Notes under the pieces: model-generated
Told to the model about the DNA's origin: nothing
The model's database searches: none
Seen by the model: only the letters and a program-made list of their open reading frames with translations
Shown: piece after piece, positions 19,622 to 28,110 of the stretch
How the letters are laid out: each line of letters begins with the position of its first letter
Numbering within the stretch: position 1 is the first letter of the stretch
Assembly: GCF_030316885.1 (NCBI RefSeq)
Contig: NZ_JASZYQ010000003.1
Span: 496,001 to 560,000, forward strand
Direction of reading: 5' to 3'
Source: Variovorax jilinensis
GTDB lineage: Bacteria > Pseudomonadota > Gammaproteobacteria > Burkholderiales > Burkholderiaceae_C
Length of the DNA: 64,000 nt
Program-made: the position numbers and the translations under genes

Positions 19622-20506
19622 TTAGAGCTTGTTGCGCGTGACGACTCGCGCGAGGATGTTGAGCGCCAGCACCGCGACGGTGATCAGGAACACGCCGGCC
19701 CAGGCCAGCTGTTGCCAGTTCTCGTAGGGGCTCATCGCGAACTTGAAGATGGTCACCGGCAGGCTGGCCATCGGCTGCGTGACGTCGGAGGTCCAGAACT
19801 GGTTGTTGAGCGCAGTGAACAGCAGCGGTGCGGTCTCGCCCGCGATGCGCGCCACGGCCAGCAGGACGCCGGTCACGACGCCGGCACGTGCGGCACGCAA
19901 GGTGATGCTCATGATGACCTTCCACTTGGGCGTGCCCAGTGCATAGGCCGCTTCGCGCAGGCCCGGCGGCACCAGCTGCAGCATGTTCTCGGTGGTGCGG
20001 ATCACGACCGGGATCACGATCAGCGCCAGCGCCAGGGCACCGGCCAGACCCGAGAAGGACTTGAAGTAGGCCACCACCACCGCATACACGAACAGGCCGA
20101 TGACGATCGACGGCGCCGACAGCAGGATGTCGTTGACGAAGCGCACGATGTTCGAGAGCCAGCCCTTGGGGTTGTACTCGGCCAGGTAGATGCCGGCCAT
20201 GATGCCGATCGGCGTGCCGACGAAGGTGGCCATCGCCACCATCACCAGCGAGCCGAAGATGGCGTTGGCGATGCCGCCGGCCTCGTTGGGCGGCGGGGTC
20301 ATCTCGGTCAGCGTGCTGAGGGCCAGTCCGCCGATGCCCAGGCGCAGCGTTTCCCAGAGGATCCACACGAGCCAGAACACGCCGAAGGCCATGGCGGCCA
20401 GCGACAGCGTGAGGGCGATGAAGTTGACGCGCTTGCGACCGGCGAAGCGCGCGGCGCGCGTCTCGTCCAGGGTCTTGGCGTTCAGGAGGCGTTCTGCGGT
20501 GCTCAT
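19622..20506 (-). CDS. pstA: Phosphate ABC transporter permease PstA
   Basis: A 294-residue inner-membrane permease with about six helices and the EAA loop in [20 protein letters not shown]. It starts [19 protein letters not shown]; the frame is open upstream but the ATG overlaps the pstC stop as ATGA, fixing the start. It pairs with PstC. Confidence 0.97.
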   Translation of the reverse strand: MSTAERLLNAKTLDETRAARFAGRKRVNFIALTLSLAAMAFGVFWLVWILWETLRLGIGGLALSTLTEMTPPPNEAGGIANAIFGSLVMVAMATFVGTPIGIMAGIYLAEYNPKGWLSNIVRFVNDILLSAPSIVIGLFVYAVVVAYFKSFSGLAGALALALIVIPVVIRTTENMLQLVPPGLREAAYALGTPKWKVIMSITLRAARAGVVTGVLLAVARIAGETAPLLFTALNNQFWTSDVTQPMASLPVTIFKFAMSPYENWQQLAWAGVFLITVAVLALNILARVVTRNKL

Positions 20507-21573
20507 GACTTGGTGCCCTCGCTCTTTCGCATGCGCGCCAGCAGCAGCTTGGACAGCGACAGCACGACGAAGGTGATGAAGAACAGCACCAGCCCGAGGT
20601 ACATCAGCGAGGCCTGGTGCAGACCGGCGCCGGCTTCGGCGAACTCGTTGGCCAGCACCGATGTGATGCTGTTGGCGGGCTCGAACAGCGACAGCGAGTT
20701 GAGCTGGTTGGTGTTGCCGATCACGAAGGTGACCGCCATGGTCTCGCCGAGCGCACGGCCGAGGCCGAGCATGATGCCGCCGATGACGCCGGCCTTGGTA
20801 TAGGGCAGCACCACCTTCGAGACCACCTCCCAGGTGGTGGAGCCCAGGCCGTAGGCCGACTCCTTGAGCAGCGGCGGCGTGACCTCGAACACGTCGCGCA
20901 TCACCGAGGCGATGAACGGGATGATCATGATCGCGAGGATGATGCCGGCCGACAGGATGCCGATGCCCACCGGCGGGCCGGCCACCAGCGCGCCCAGGTA
21001 GGGCACGCCTTCGAACAGCTTCTGCAGCGGTTGCTGCACGTAGGTCGACAGGATCGGTCCGAACACCAGCAGGCCCCACATGCCGTAGACGATCGAGGGC
21101 ACGGCCGCCAGCAGTTCGATGGCGGTGCCGAGCGGCCGCTTGAGCCAGGCCGGCGACATCTCGGTCAGGAACAGCGCGATGCCGAAGCTCACCGGCACCG
21201 CGATCAGCAGCGCGATCACCGAGGTGGCCAGCGTGCCGTAGATCATCACCAGGCCGCCGTACTCGTCCTTGACGGGGTCCCAGGTGCTGCTGGTGAGAAA
21301 GCCGAGGCCGAACTTGGCGATGGCGGGCCAGGCGCCGAACAGCAGCGACAGCAGGATGCCGATCAGCATCGCGAGCGTCAGCAGCGCGGCGCCCTTGGCG
21401 GCCCAGCCGAAGATGCGGTCGGTGGCGGGGCCGCTGCGCGGACGCTTGGCCGGCGGCGGGGTGACCTGGGTGCGGGCGCGCTCGGCCGAACGGTCGAGCG
21501 GGGAGGCACCGGCGGGGAAAGTGGATGACACGTGTCGCTCCGGATCCGGCGCGCGGTCAAGCGGTGTGCTCAT
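20503..21573 (-). CDS. pstC: Phosphate ABC transporter permease PstC
   Basis: A 356-residue permease. An unusually long Pro/Arg-rich cytoplasmic tail of about 50 residues precedes the first helix, after which the usual six-helix pattern and EAA loop ([20 protein letters not shown]) follow. It lies 20 bases after pstS and overlaps pstA by four bases. Confidence 0.97.
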   Translation of the reverse strand: MSTPLDRAPDPERHVSSTFPAGASPLDRSAERARTQVTPPPAKRPRSGPATDRIFGWAAKGAALLTLAMLIGILLSLLFGAWPAIAKFGLGFLTSSTWDPVKDEYGGLVMIYGTLATSVIALLIAVPVSFGIALFLTEMSPAWLKRPLGTAIELLAAVPSIVYGMWGLLVFGPILSTYVQQPLQKLFEGVPYLGALVAGPPVGIGILSAGIILAIMIIPFIASVMRDVFEVTPPLLKESAYGLGSTTWEVVSKVVLPYTKAGVIGGIMLGLGRALGETMAVTFVIGNTNQLNSLSLFEPANSITSVLANEFAEAGAGLHQASLMYLGLVLFFITFVVLSLSKLLLARMRKSEGTKS

Positions 21574-21593
21574 GCGCGCGCCGGGGGGTGGAT

Positions 21594-22631
21594 TTACTTG
21601 ATCGCGACGGGCTTGCCCGACGCATCCTTGATCTCACCCCAGGCGGTGGCGATCACGCCCTTGACCTTGTCGGGCATCGGCACGTAGTCGAGTTCGCCGG
21701 CGGTCTTGTCGCCATTCTTGTAGGCCCAGTCGAAGAACTTGAGCGTGGTCGCGGCCTGCGTGGGCTTGTCCTGCGCCTTGTGCATCAGGATGAAGGTCGC
21801 ACCCGTGATCGGCCACGAATCCTTGCCGGGCTGGTCGGTCAGCACCTGGTAGAAGGTCTTGGACCAGTCGGCGCCTGCGGCGGCAGCCTTGAAGGCGTCG
21901 TCATCGGGCTGCACGAAGTTGCCGGCCTGGTTCTGCATCTGGGCGTGCGTCATCTTGTTCTGCTTGACATACGCGTACTCGACGTAGCCGATCGAGTTCG
22001 GCAGGCGGTTCACGAAGGCGGCGACGCCCTCGTTGCCCTTGCCGCCGGCGCCCGTGGGCCAGTTGACCGCGGTGCCGTCGCCGACCTTGGCCTTCCAGTC
22101 CGGGTTGGCCTTGCTCAGGTAGTTCGTGAACAGGAAGGTGGTGCCCGAGCCGTCGGCACGGCGCACCGGCGCGATGGTGGCGTCCGGCAGGGCCAGCGTC
22201 GGGTTCAGCGCCTTGACGGCGGGATCGTTCCACTTGGTGATCTTGCCCAGGTAGATGTCGCCGAGCACCTGGCCGTTGAGCTTGAGCTCGCCGGGCTTGA
22301 TGCCCTGGATGTTGACCACCGGGATCACGCCGCCGATGACGGTGGGGAACTGCATCAGGCCCTTGGCCTTGAGCTCGTCGTCGGTGAGCGGCATGTCGGA
22401 GGCGCCGAAGTCGACCGTCTTGGCGTCGATCTGCTTGAGGCCGGCGCCCGAACCGACCGACTGGTAGTTGATCTTGGTGCCGGTGACCTTGTTGAAGTCG
22501 GCCGCCCACTTCGAGTAGAGCGGTGCGGGGAAGCTGGCGCCCGCGCCGGTGGCGGATTCCTGGGCCAGCGCGGGAAGCGCGAAAGCGGCGGCGACGAGGC
22601 CGGCGGCTGCGAATTTGAAGGTGGTTTTCAT
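21594..22631 (-). CDS. pstS: Phosphate ABC transporter substrate-binding protein PstS
   Basis: The periplasmic Pi receptor, 345 residues. [24 protein letters not shown] is a clear Sec signal peptide with cleavage after ALA. The Pi-binding motifs [15 protein letters not shown], the [11 protein letters not shown] loop, [10 protein letters not shown] and [13 protein letters not shown] are present. First gene of the pst-pho operon, with a Pho box about 65 bases upstream of the ATG. Confidence 0.98.
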   Translation of the reverse strand: MKTTFKFAAAGLVAAAFALPALAQESATGAGASFPAPLYSKWAADFNKVTGTKINYQSVGSGAGLKQIDAKTVDFGASDMPLTDDELKAKGLMQFPTVIGGVIPVVNIQGIKPGELKLNGQVLGDIYLGKITKWNDPAVKALNPTLALPDATIAPVRRADGSGTTFLFTNYLSKANPDWKAKVGDGTAVNWPTGAGGKGNEGVAAFVNRLPNSIGYVEYAYVKQNKMTHAQMQNQAGNFVQPDDDAFKAAAAGADWSKTFYQVLTDQPGKDSWPITGATFILMHKAQDKPTQAATTLKFFDWAYKNGDKTAGELDYVPMPDKVKGVIATAWGEIKDASGKPVAIK

Positions 22632-22679
22632 GTTTCTTCCTTTGAGCTGCAAGAGGTCCCCGTCCGGGGCTTGGCCGCG

Positions 22680-22713
22680 ACTCTAGAAAGCTTGTGTGAC
22701 AGCGTCGTGACAT
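22680..22713 (-). promoter_or_regulatory. Pho box and -10 of the pstS operon
   Basis: On the minus strand two 7-mers ATGTCAC and CTGTCAC are separated by GACG (22713-22696), matching the 7-4-7 PhoB consensus CTGTCAT-n4-CTGTCAT. Exactly ten bases later is TAGAGT (22685-22680), a fair -10, as at PhoB-activated promoters where the box replaces the -35. Confidence 0.85.
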
Positions 22714-22761
22714 GGCGCTGTCGAGGGAAAATGACGATCTACCGCGCTTGCGGGCGCCCAT

Positions 22762-22795
22762 CTGTCACACAACCGTCACGAGGCCCGCCTAGCCT
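22762..22795 (+). promoter_or_regulatory. Pho box facing ppx
   Basis: On the plus strand CTGTCAC-ACAA-CCGTCAC (22762-22779) is another 7-4-7 Pho box, pointing away from pstS and toward ppx, whose ATG is 100 bases downstream. Ten bases after it lies TAGCCT, a weak -10. The two boxes are back to back, 48 bases apart. Confidence 0.75.
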
Positions 22796-22878
22796 CGACG
22801 ACCCGTCTCCAAAGCCCTGGATCCGGGTCGAAGCCACCCTCGGCGCTACGATCGGGCACGTCCCCCACTCCACTCTCC

Positions 22879-24396
22879 ATGCAAAACGGAACCCGCCTCG
22901 CGGTGGTCGATCTCGGATCGAACAGCTACCGGCTCGAAATCGGCCAGGTCGACCACGGCCAGATCCAGCGCACCGAATACCTCAAGGAAACCGTGCGCCA
23001 GGGCAACGGGCTCGACGCCGACCGCAACCTCACGCCCGAAGCCATGCAGCGCGGCTGGGACGCGCTCGCGCGATTCGGCGAGCGCCTGGCCGGCTTCAAG
23101 CGCTCGCAGGTGCGAGCCGTGGCCACCCAGACCCTGCGCGAGGCCCGCAACCGCGACGAATTCCTGCTGCGCGCACGCACGATCCTGGGTTTCGGCATCG
23201 ACGTCATCACCGGCCGCGAGGAAGCGCGCCTGATCTACCAGGGCGTGGCACATCTGCTGCCGCACACCGACGCCTCGAACCGCGAGCGGCGGCTGGTGGT
23301 CGACATCGGCGGCCGCTCGACCGAGCTGGTCATCGGCCATGCGCTCGAGGCCGAGGTCATGGAGTCCTACCGGGTCGGCAGCGTGGCCTGGTCGATGAAG
23401 CATTTCCCCGAGGGGCAGTTCACGCCGCAGGCCTTCCAGGCGGCCGAGATCGCCGCCAAGGCGGTGCTCGACGATGCCCTGGCCACCTACGTGCCCGACC
23501 GCTGGGACGTGGCCTACGGCGCCTCGGGCACCATCGGCGCGGTCGGCGACGTGCTGGCCGCGGCCGGCAACGAACCCGGCCTGATCACGCGCGAGGGCCT
23601 CGACTGGCTGGTCGATCGCCTGCTGCGCGCCGGCAGCGCCGACCGGCTGCGCATCGAAGGCATGCGCGAGGACCGCCGCGCCGTGATCGGCGGCGGCGTG
23701 AGCGTGCTGCGCGCGGTCTTCGACCTGCTCGAGATCGACGAGATGAAGGTGGCGCAGGGCGCGCTGCGCCACGGCGTGCTCTACGAGCTGCTGGAACGCG
23801 ACGACGTGGTCGCCGACCTGCGCACCACCACGGTGGCGCGCCTCGCGAACCGCTTCCCGGTCGATGCCGCCCAGGTCAAGCGCGTCGCCGAGACCGCTTC
23901 GGCGCTCTATCTGCAGCTCGATCCGGCCGCCCGCGGCGGCAGCACCACGAGCCGCGCCGGCCGCGCACTGCGCAAGCTGGGCTGGGCCGCGCAGCTGCAC
24001 GAGATCGGCGCCCAGATCTCGCACAGCGAATACCACAAGCACAGCGCCTACATCCTCGACAACGCCGACGCGCCGGGCTTTGCGGTCAACGAGATGCACG
24101 GCCTGAGCCAGCTGGTGCTGGGCCATCGCGGCAAGCTGCGCAAGGTGGCGATATCGCTCGAGGACGAGATCTTCACCGCCCAGCTGATCGCGCTGCGGCT
24201 GGCCGTGATCCTGTGCCACGCGCGCCGCGAGCCCGATCTCGGGGGCATCCGCCTCGAGCGGGCCGACAAGCGGGTGTTCGGCATCGCCTGCCGTCCGGAC
24301 TGGGCCGGCCTCTATCCGCAATCGGCCTATCTGCTGCGCGAGGAAGTCCTGGCCTGGCAGAAGACCGCGTGGCGGCTCGAGCTGGCTGGTGCCTGA
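22879..24396 (+). CDS. ppx: Exopolyphosphatase (Ppx/GppA family)
   Basis: A 505-residue enzyme that removes terminal phosphates from polyphosphate. The two ATPase-fold phosphate loops are VVDLGSNSYRLEI at residues 9-21 and VVDIGGRSTELVIG near 139-152, and the C-terminal half is an HD-like helical domain with LHEIGAQISHSEYHKHSAY. It is divergent from pstS with its own predicted Pho box, and converges with sixA and ppk, so polyphosphate making and breaking are encoded side by side. Confidence 0.95.
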   Translation: MQNGTRLAVVDLGSNSYRLEIGQVDHGQIQRTEYLKETVRQGNGLDADRNLTPEAMQRGWDALARFGERLAGFKRSQVRAVATQTLREARNRDEFLLRARTILGFGIDVITGREEARLIYQGVAHLLPHTDASNRERRLVVDIGGRSTELVIGHALEAEVMESYRVGSVAWSMKHFPEGQFTPQAFQAAEIAAKAVLDDALATYVPDRWDVAYGASGTIGAVGDVLAAAGNEPGLITREGLDWLVDRLLRAGSADRLRIEGMREDRRAVIGGGVSVLRAVFDLLEIDEMKVAQGALRHGVLYELLERDDVVADLRTTTVARLANRFPVDAAQVKRVAETASALYLQLDPAARGGSTTSRAGRALRKLGWAAQLHEIGAQISHSEYHKHSAYILDNADAPGFAVNEMHGLSQLVLGHRGKLRKVAISLEDEIFTAQLIALRLAVILCHARREPDLGGIRLERADKRVFGIACRPDWAGLYPQSAYLLREEVLAWQKTAWRLELAGA

Positions 24397-24420
24397 GGCA
24401 GACCGGCGCGGCCAGCGGCG

Positions 24421-24882
24421 CTAGAGAAGCTCCGCCGCCTGCACCGTCACCACCACGGTCTGCACGTCGCCGTCGCGCTCGCGCGTGCGAATCCACCAGA
24501 CCGCGCCCTTGCGTACCGGGCAGCTGTCCTGCTGCAGGCCGAGCAGCAGCGAAATGGCCTGCCCCAGCGACGGCTGGTGCCCGACCAGCAGCACCACAGA
24601 CTTTCCGTTGGGCCAGCCGGCCGCGGCCAGCAGCGCGTCGGCCGTGGTGTCGGGCGCCAGTTCGGTCCGCAGCTTGTACTTGCGCCCGAGCGCCAGCACC
24701 GTCTGCTCGCAGCGGCGCGCCGGGCTGCTGACGATGCGCGTGCCCTCGGGCAGCTGGCGGTCGAGCCAGGCCGCCATGCGCTTGGCCTGCTTCTCGCCGC
24801 GCGAGGTCAGCGCGCGCTGCATGTCGTCACAGCCCTCCGTCCAGTCGTCGGCTTCGGCGTGGCGCCAGAAAATGAGGTCCAT
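24421..24882 (-). CDS. sixA: Phosphohistidine phosphatase SixA
   Basis: A 153-residue histidine phosphatase. The catalytic RH motif is at residues 7-8 (FWRHAEAD), Arg in SSPARRCEQT and the second His in VGHQPSLGQ complete the pocket. SixA removes phosphate from histidine phosphotransfer proteins and the nitrogen PTS. It starts eight bases after the ppk stop and so is probably co-transcribed with ppk. Confidence 0.93.
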   Translation of the reverse strand: MDLIFWRHAEADDWTEGCDDMQRALTSRGEKQAKRMAAWLDRQLPEGTRIVSSPARRCEQTVLALGRKYKLRTELAPDTTADALLAAAGWPNGKSVVLLVGHQPSLGQAISLLLGLQQDSCPVRKGAVWWIRTRERDGDVQTVVVTVQAAELL

Positions 24883-24890
24883 GGTCGAGT

Positions 24891-27035
24891 TCAATCCCTG
24901 GATGCCGCGCGGCTGCGGCCGCGCGAGGCGTAGCGGTTCATGAGGGCGGTCTGCGCGCCGTGGGCCTCGATGGCGCGCGAGGCGCCCTCCTCGCCCGGAT
25001 GCGTGTCCTTGTGGACGCGGTGATAGACGCCGTCGGCGCCCAGGTCCCAGGCATCGCGACCGTCGTGCAGGTAGGCCACGAGGCATTCGTCGATCAGGCG
25101 CTGGCGCAGCACCGGGTCGGTCACCGGCCAGGCGAGCTCGATGCGGCGCAGCATGTTCCGGTTCATCCAGTCGGCGCTCGAGAGGTACAGCGATTCGTCG
25201 GCACCCTCGCGGAAATAGAAGACCCGCGAATGCTCGAGGAAGCGTCCGATCACCGAGCGCACCCGGATGTTGTCGGTCAGTCCGGGCACGCGCGCCGGCA
25301 GCGTGCAGGCACCGCGCACGATCAGGTCGATCTTCACGCCCTTCTGGCCGGCCCGCACGAGTGCCGCGATCAGCGCCTCGTCGGTCAGCGCGTTCATCTT
25401 GGCAACGATGCGCGTGGCGTCGCCCATCGCCGCCGCGGCACCGAGCGCGTCGATGCGCGCGATCAGGTTGCGGTGCAGGTCGAAGGGCGCCAGCCACATG
25501 CGGTTCAACTTCGGCAGCCGGCTCTGGCTCGCCAGATGGAAGAACACCGCTTCCATGTCGGCCGTCAGCAGCGGATCGGCCGTCAGGTGGCTGATGTCGG
25601 TGTAGAGCGCCGCGGTGCGCGGGTTGTAATTGCCGGTCGACAGGTGGCCGTAGCGCACCAGCTTCTTGCCCTCGCGGCGCGTGACGAGCAGCATCTTGGC
25701 GTGGGTCTTGAGGCCCACCACGCCATAGACCACCTGGGCGCCGATCGACTCGAGCATCTCGGCCCAGTTGATGTTGGCCTCCTCGTCGAAGCGCGCCTTG
25801 AGCTCTACCACCACCGTCACTTCCTTGCCGCGGCGCACGGCCTCGCGCAGCAGGTCCATGAGCTCGGAGTCGGTGCCCGTGCGGTAGATGGTCTGCTTGA
25901 TCGCGAGCACCTGCGGATCGGTGACCGCCTCGCGCAAGAAGGCCAGCACGCCGCCGAAACTCTCGAAGGGCTGATGGATCAGCACGTCGCTGCGCTGCAG
26001 CCGGTCGAAGAAGGACTGGCCCGGCGACAGCGTGATCGGATAGGAGGCCTGATAGGGCGGGAACTTCAGCTGGGGTTCGTCGAGCAGGTCGATCAGCTGC
26101 GTGAGGCGCGCGAGATTGACCGGCCCGTGGACGCGGTAGAGCGCCTGCGCCGGCAGCTCGAACTGCGCCAGCAGGAAGCTGGCGAGCGACTCCGCGCAGC
26201 TGGCCGAGACCTCGAGCCGCACCGCCTGGCCGAAGTGCCGGTGCTGCAGGCCCTGCCGCAGCGCGGTGCGCAGGTTGCGAACGTCTTCCTCGTCGACCGC
26301 GAGATCGGAGTGGCGGGTGACGCGGAATTGCGAGAACTCGCCCACTTCCCGACCGGGAAACATGCTCGAGAGATGCGCCCGCACCACGCTCGAAAGCGCG
26401 ATGAACAGGGTCTTGCCGCCGGACACCTTGGCCGGCATGCGGATCACGCGTGGCAGCACGCGCGGAACCTTGACGATCGCGATCGGGTTCTCGCGCCCGA
26501 AGGCGTCCTTGCCGCCGAGGCGGACGATGAAGTTCAGCGACTTGTTCGCGACCTGCGGGAACGGATGCGCCGGATCGAGACCGACCGGGATCAGCAGCGG
26601 CCGCACCTCGCGCTCGAAATACTCGTGCACCCACTTGCGCTGCGCCGGATTGCGCTCGCCGTGCGAGATGATCTCGATGCCCTGGCTCGCGAACGCCGGG
26701 ATCAGGCCATCGTTGTAGAGCGCGTACTGGCGCGCCACCAGCGAATGCGAGGCCGCCGCCAGCCGCTCGAAGGAATCGACCGTGTAGTTGCCCTTGTGCT
26801 CGCCGGCCACGCTGGCGGCCAGGTGCGGCGCGGCGCGCACCTCGAAGAACTCGTCGAGGTTCGACGACACGATGCACAGGTAGCGCAGCCGCTCGATCAG
26901 CGGCACCTCGGGCCGGTAGGCCCAGTCGAGCACCCGCTCGTTGAAGGCCAGGATCGCATGATCCCGGTCGAGCAGGGTCAGGCTGGGGGCAGGTTCGGCG
27001 GGCGCTGTTGTTTTGTCCGGATGGGCGGGCGACAT
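24891..27035 (-). CDS. ppk1: Polyphosphate kinase 1
   Basis: A 714-residue membrane-associated enzyme that reversibly makes polyphosphate from ATP. The four-domain layout is intact: an N domain with SNLDEFFEVRA, a head domain, and two phospholipase-D-like C domains. The autophosphorylated His is in YGHLSTGNYN (about H464) and the second catalytic His is in GRFLEHSRVFYF. MSPAHPDKTTAP is chosen as start; the frame is open 17 codons further but the upstream part is unlike the family. It is followed by sixA. Confidence 0.97.
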   Translation of the reverse strand: MSPAHPDKTTAPAEPAPSLTLLDRDHAILAFNERVLDWAYRPEVPLIERLRYLCIVSSNLDEFFEVRAAPHLAASVAGEHKGNYTVDSFERLAAASHSLVARQYALYNDGLIPAFASQGIEIISHGERNPAQRKWVHEYFEREVRPLLIPVGLDPAHPFPQVANKSLNFIVRLGGKDAFGRENPIAIVKVPRVLPRVIRMPAKVSGGKTLFIALSSVVRAHLSSMFPGREVGEFSQFRVTRHSDLAVDEEDVRNLRTALRQGLQHRHFGQAVRLEVSASCAESLASFLLAQFELPAQALYRVHGPVNLARLTQLIDLLDEPQLKFPPYQASYPITLSPGQSFFDRLQRSDVLIHQPFESFGGVLAFLREAVTDPQVLAIKQTIYRTGTDSELMDLLREAVRRGKEVTVVVELKARFDEEANINWAEMLESIGAQVVYGVVGLKTHAKMLLVTRREGKKLVRYGHLSTGNYNPRTAALYTDISHLTADPLLTADMEAVFFHLASQSRLPKLNRMWLAPFDLHRNLIARIDALGAAAAMGDATRIVAKMNALTDEALIAALVRAGQKGVKIDLIVRGACTLPARVPGLTDNIRVRSVIGRFLEHSRVFYFREGADESLYLSSADWMNRNMLRRIELAWPVTDPVLRQRLIDECLVAYLHDGRDAWDLGADGVYHRVHKDTHPGEEGASRAIEAHGAQTALMNRYASRGRSRAASRD

Positions 27036-27143
27036 GAAGTGGGATTCTGTAACAACCTCCGCATCAATGCTCGAAGGTCGGAACATGACAGTGTCGGGGC
27101 CGAATATGTCAGATCGATGACGAACGCGTGACGGCCGGGCGAC

Positions 27144-27977
27144 TCAGCGCGCCTCGAAATGCCGCCGGTAGCGCGCCGGCAGGTCGTCGATTCGCATCAG
27201 CATCGGCAGGTCGGCGGTGTTGAAGTCCGGGTCCCAGGCCGGCGGCCCGAGCACCTTGGCGCCGAGCCGCAGATAGCCCTTGATCAGTGCCGGCGGCTCG
27301 ACCGCAAGCCCGCCGTCGAGCCGCTGGACCGGCAGCGGCAACCGCGGCTGGACCTGGAACTGGATCGGCGCCATGTGGCTGGCCGAGACCTGGCGCCAGA
27401 TGCTCGCCGCCGCGTCGCCGCTCACCACGCCGGCATGCCACATCGGGATGCTCGCGCAGCCGATCATGGTGTCGAGCCGGTTGCGATCCATGAACCCCGC
27501 CAGTGCGCCCCACAACGCGAGGATCACGCCGCCCTGCCGATGGTCGGCGCGCACGCAGCTGCGGCCGAGCTCGACCATGCGCGCGCGCAGGTCGCGCAGC
27601 CGCGTGAGGTCGAACTCGATGTCGCTGTAGGTGCTGCCGACGCGCCGGGCCTGGGCCGGCGTGAGCACGCGGTAGGTGCCGATGACCTGGTCGGTGGATT
27701 CCTCCCGCACCAGCAGGTGCTCGCAGAAGTCGTCGAACAGGTCGATGTCGTGGCCGGCCAGCGGCGTCGAGAGCCGTGCGCCCATCTCGCCCGCGAACAC
27801 CTCGTGGCGCAGGCGCTGGGCGGCGCGCACCTCGTCGAGGTGACGGGCCCAGCTCACGCGGATGCCCGAGCCGGTCGCCGGCGCGGCCGGCTCCGGGCGC
27901 GCAGGAACCGCTATTGCAGCGCCTCCGCGCAGGCCCAGCCGGGCGAATGCGAGGGTCGGAATCGGCAGTTCTTTCAT
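27144..27977 (-). CDS. olsB: L-ornithine N-alpha-acyltransferase OlsB-like (GNAT fold)
   Basis: A 277-residue acyltransferase. The core matches OlsB/hemolysin-type GNAT proteins: RLRHEVFAGEMGA, DIDLFDDFCEHLLVRE, the YRVLTPAQARRVG strand and VELGRSCVRADHRQGGVILALW acyl-carrier site. OlsB attaches a 3-hydroxyacyl chain to ornithine, the first step to phosphorus-free ornithine lipids; the second enzyme OlsA is not in the window. Start MKELPIPTLAF is the last Met before the conserved part. Lying beside ppk and pst genes, it fits a role in phosphate economy. Confidence 0.85.
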   Translation of the reverse strand: MKELPIPTLAFARLGLRGGAAIAVPARPEPAAPATGSGIRVSWARHLDEVRAAQRLRHEVFAGEMGARLSTPLAGHDIDLFDDFCEHLLVREESTDQVIGTYRVLTPAQARRVGSTYSDIEFDLTRLRDLRARMVELGRSCVRADHRQGGVILALWGALAGFMDRNRLDTMIGCASIPMWHAGVVSGDAAASIWRQVSASHMAPIQFQVQPRLPLPVQRLDGGLAVEPPALIKGYLRLGAKVLGPPAWDPDFNTADLPMLMRIDDLPARYRRHFEAR

Positions 27978-28110
27978 GGCGTCCCTTTCTGCCGGGCAGT
28001 CTCGGCAGCGGGCATGAAACCAGCATGTCGATACGAAGGCATTTGGATGACGGCACGCGCGCCGGCCCGCTTGGGCGTTTAATGCCGCAGATTCCCTGAC
28101 TGGAGATTGC

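Noticed and set aside
27074-27091. CTGTCAT upstream of ppk1 as a Pho box
   Set aside because: Only one half-site matches; the next repeat is CGACCTT and no -10 follows ten bases later.
28014-28031. TCGACAT-GCTG-GTTTCAT upstream of olsB as a Pho box
   Set aside because: Only about 9 of 14 positions match and the -10 (GAGACT) is poor; too weak to annotate.
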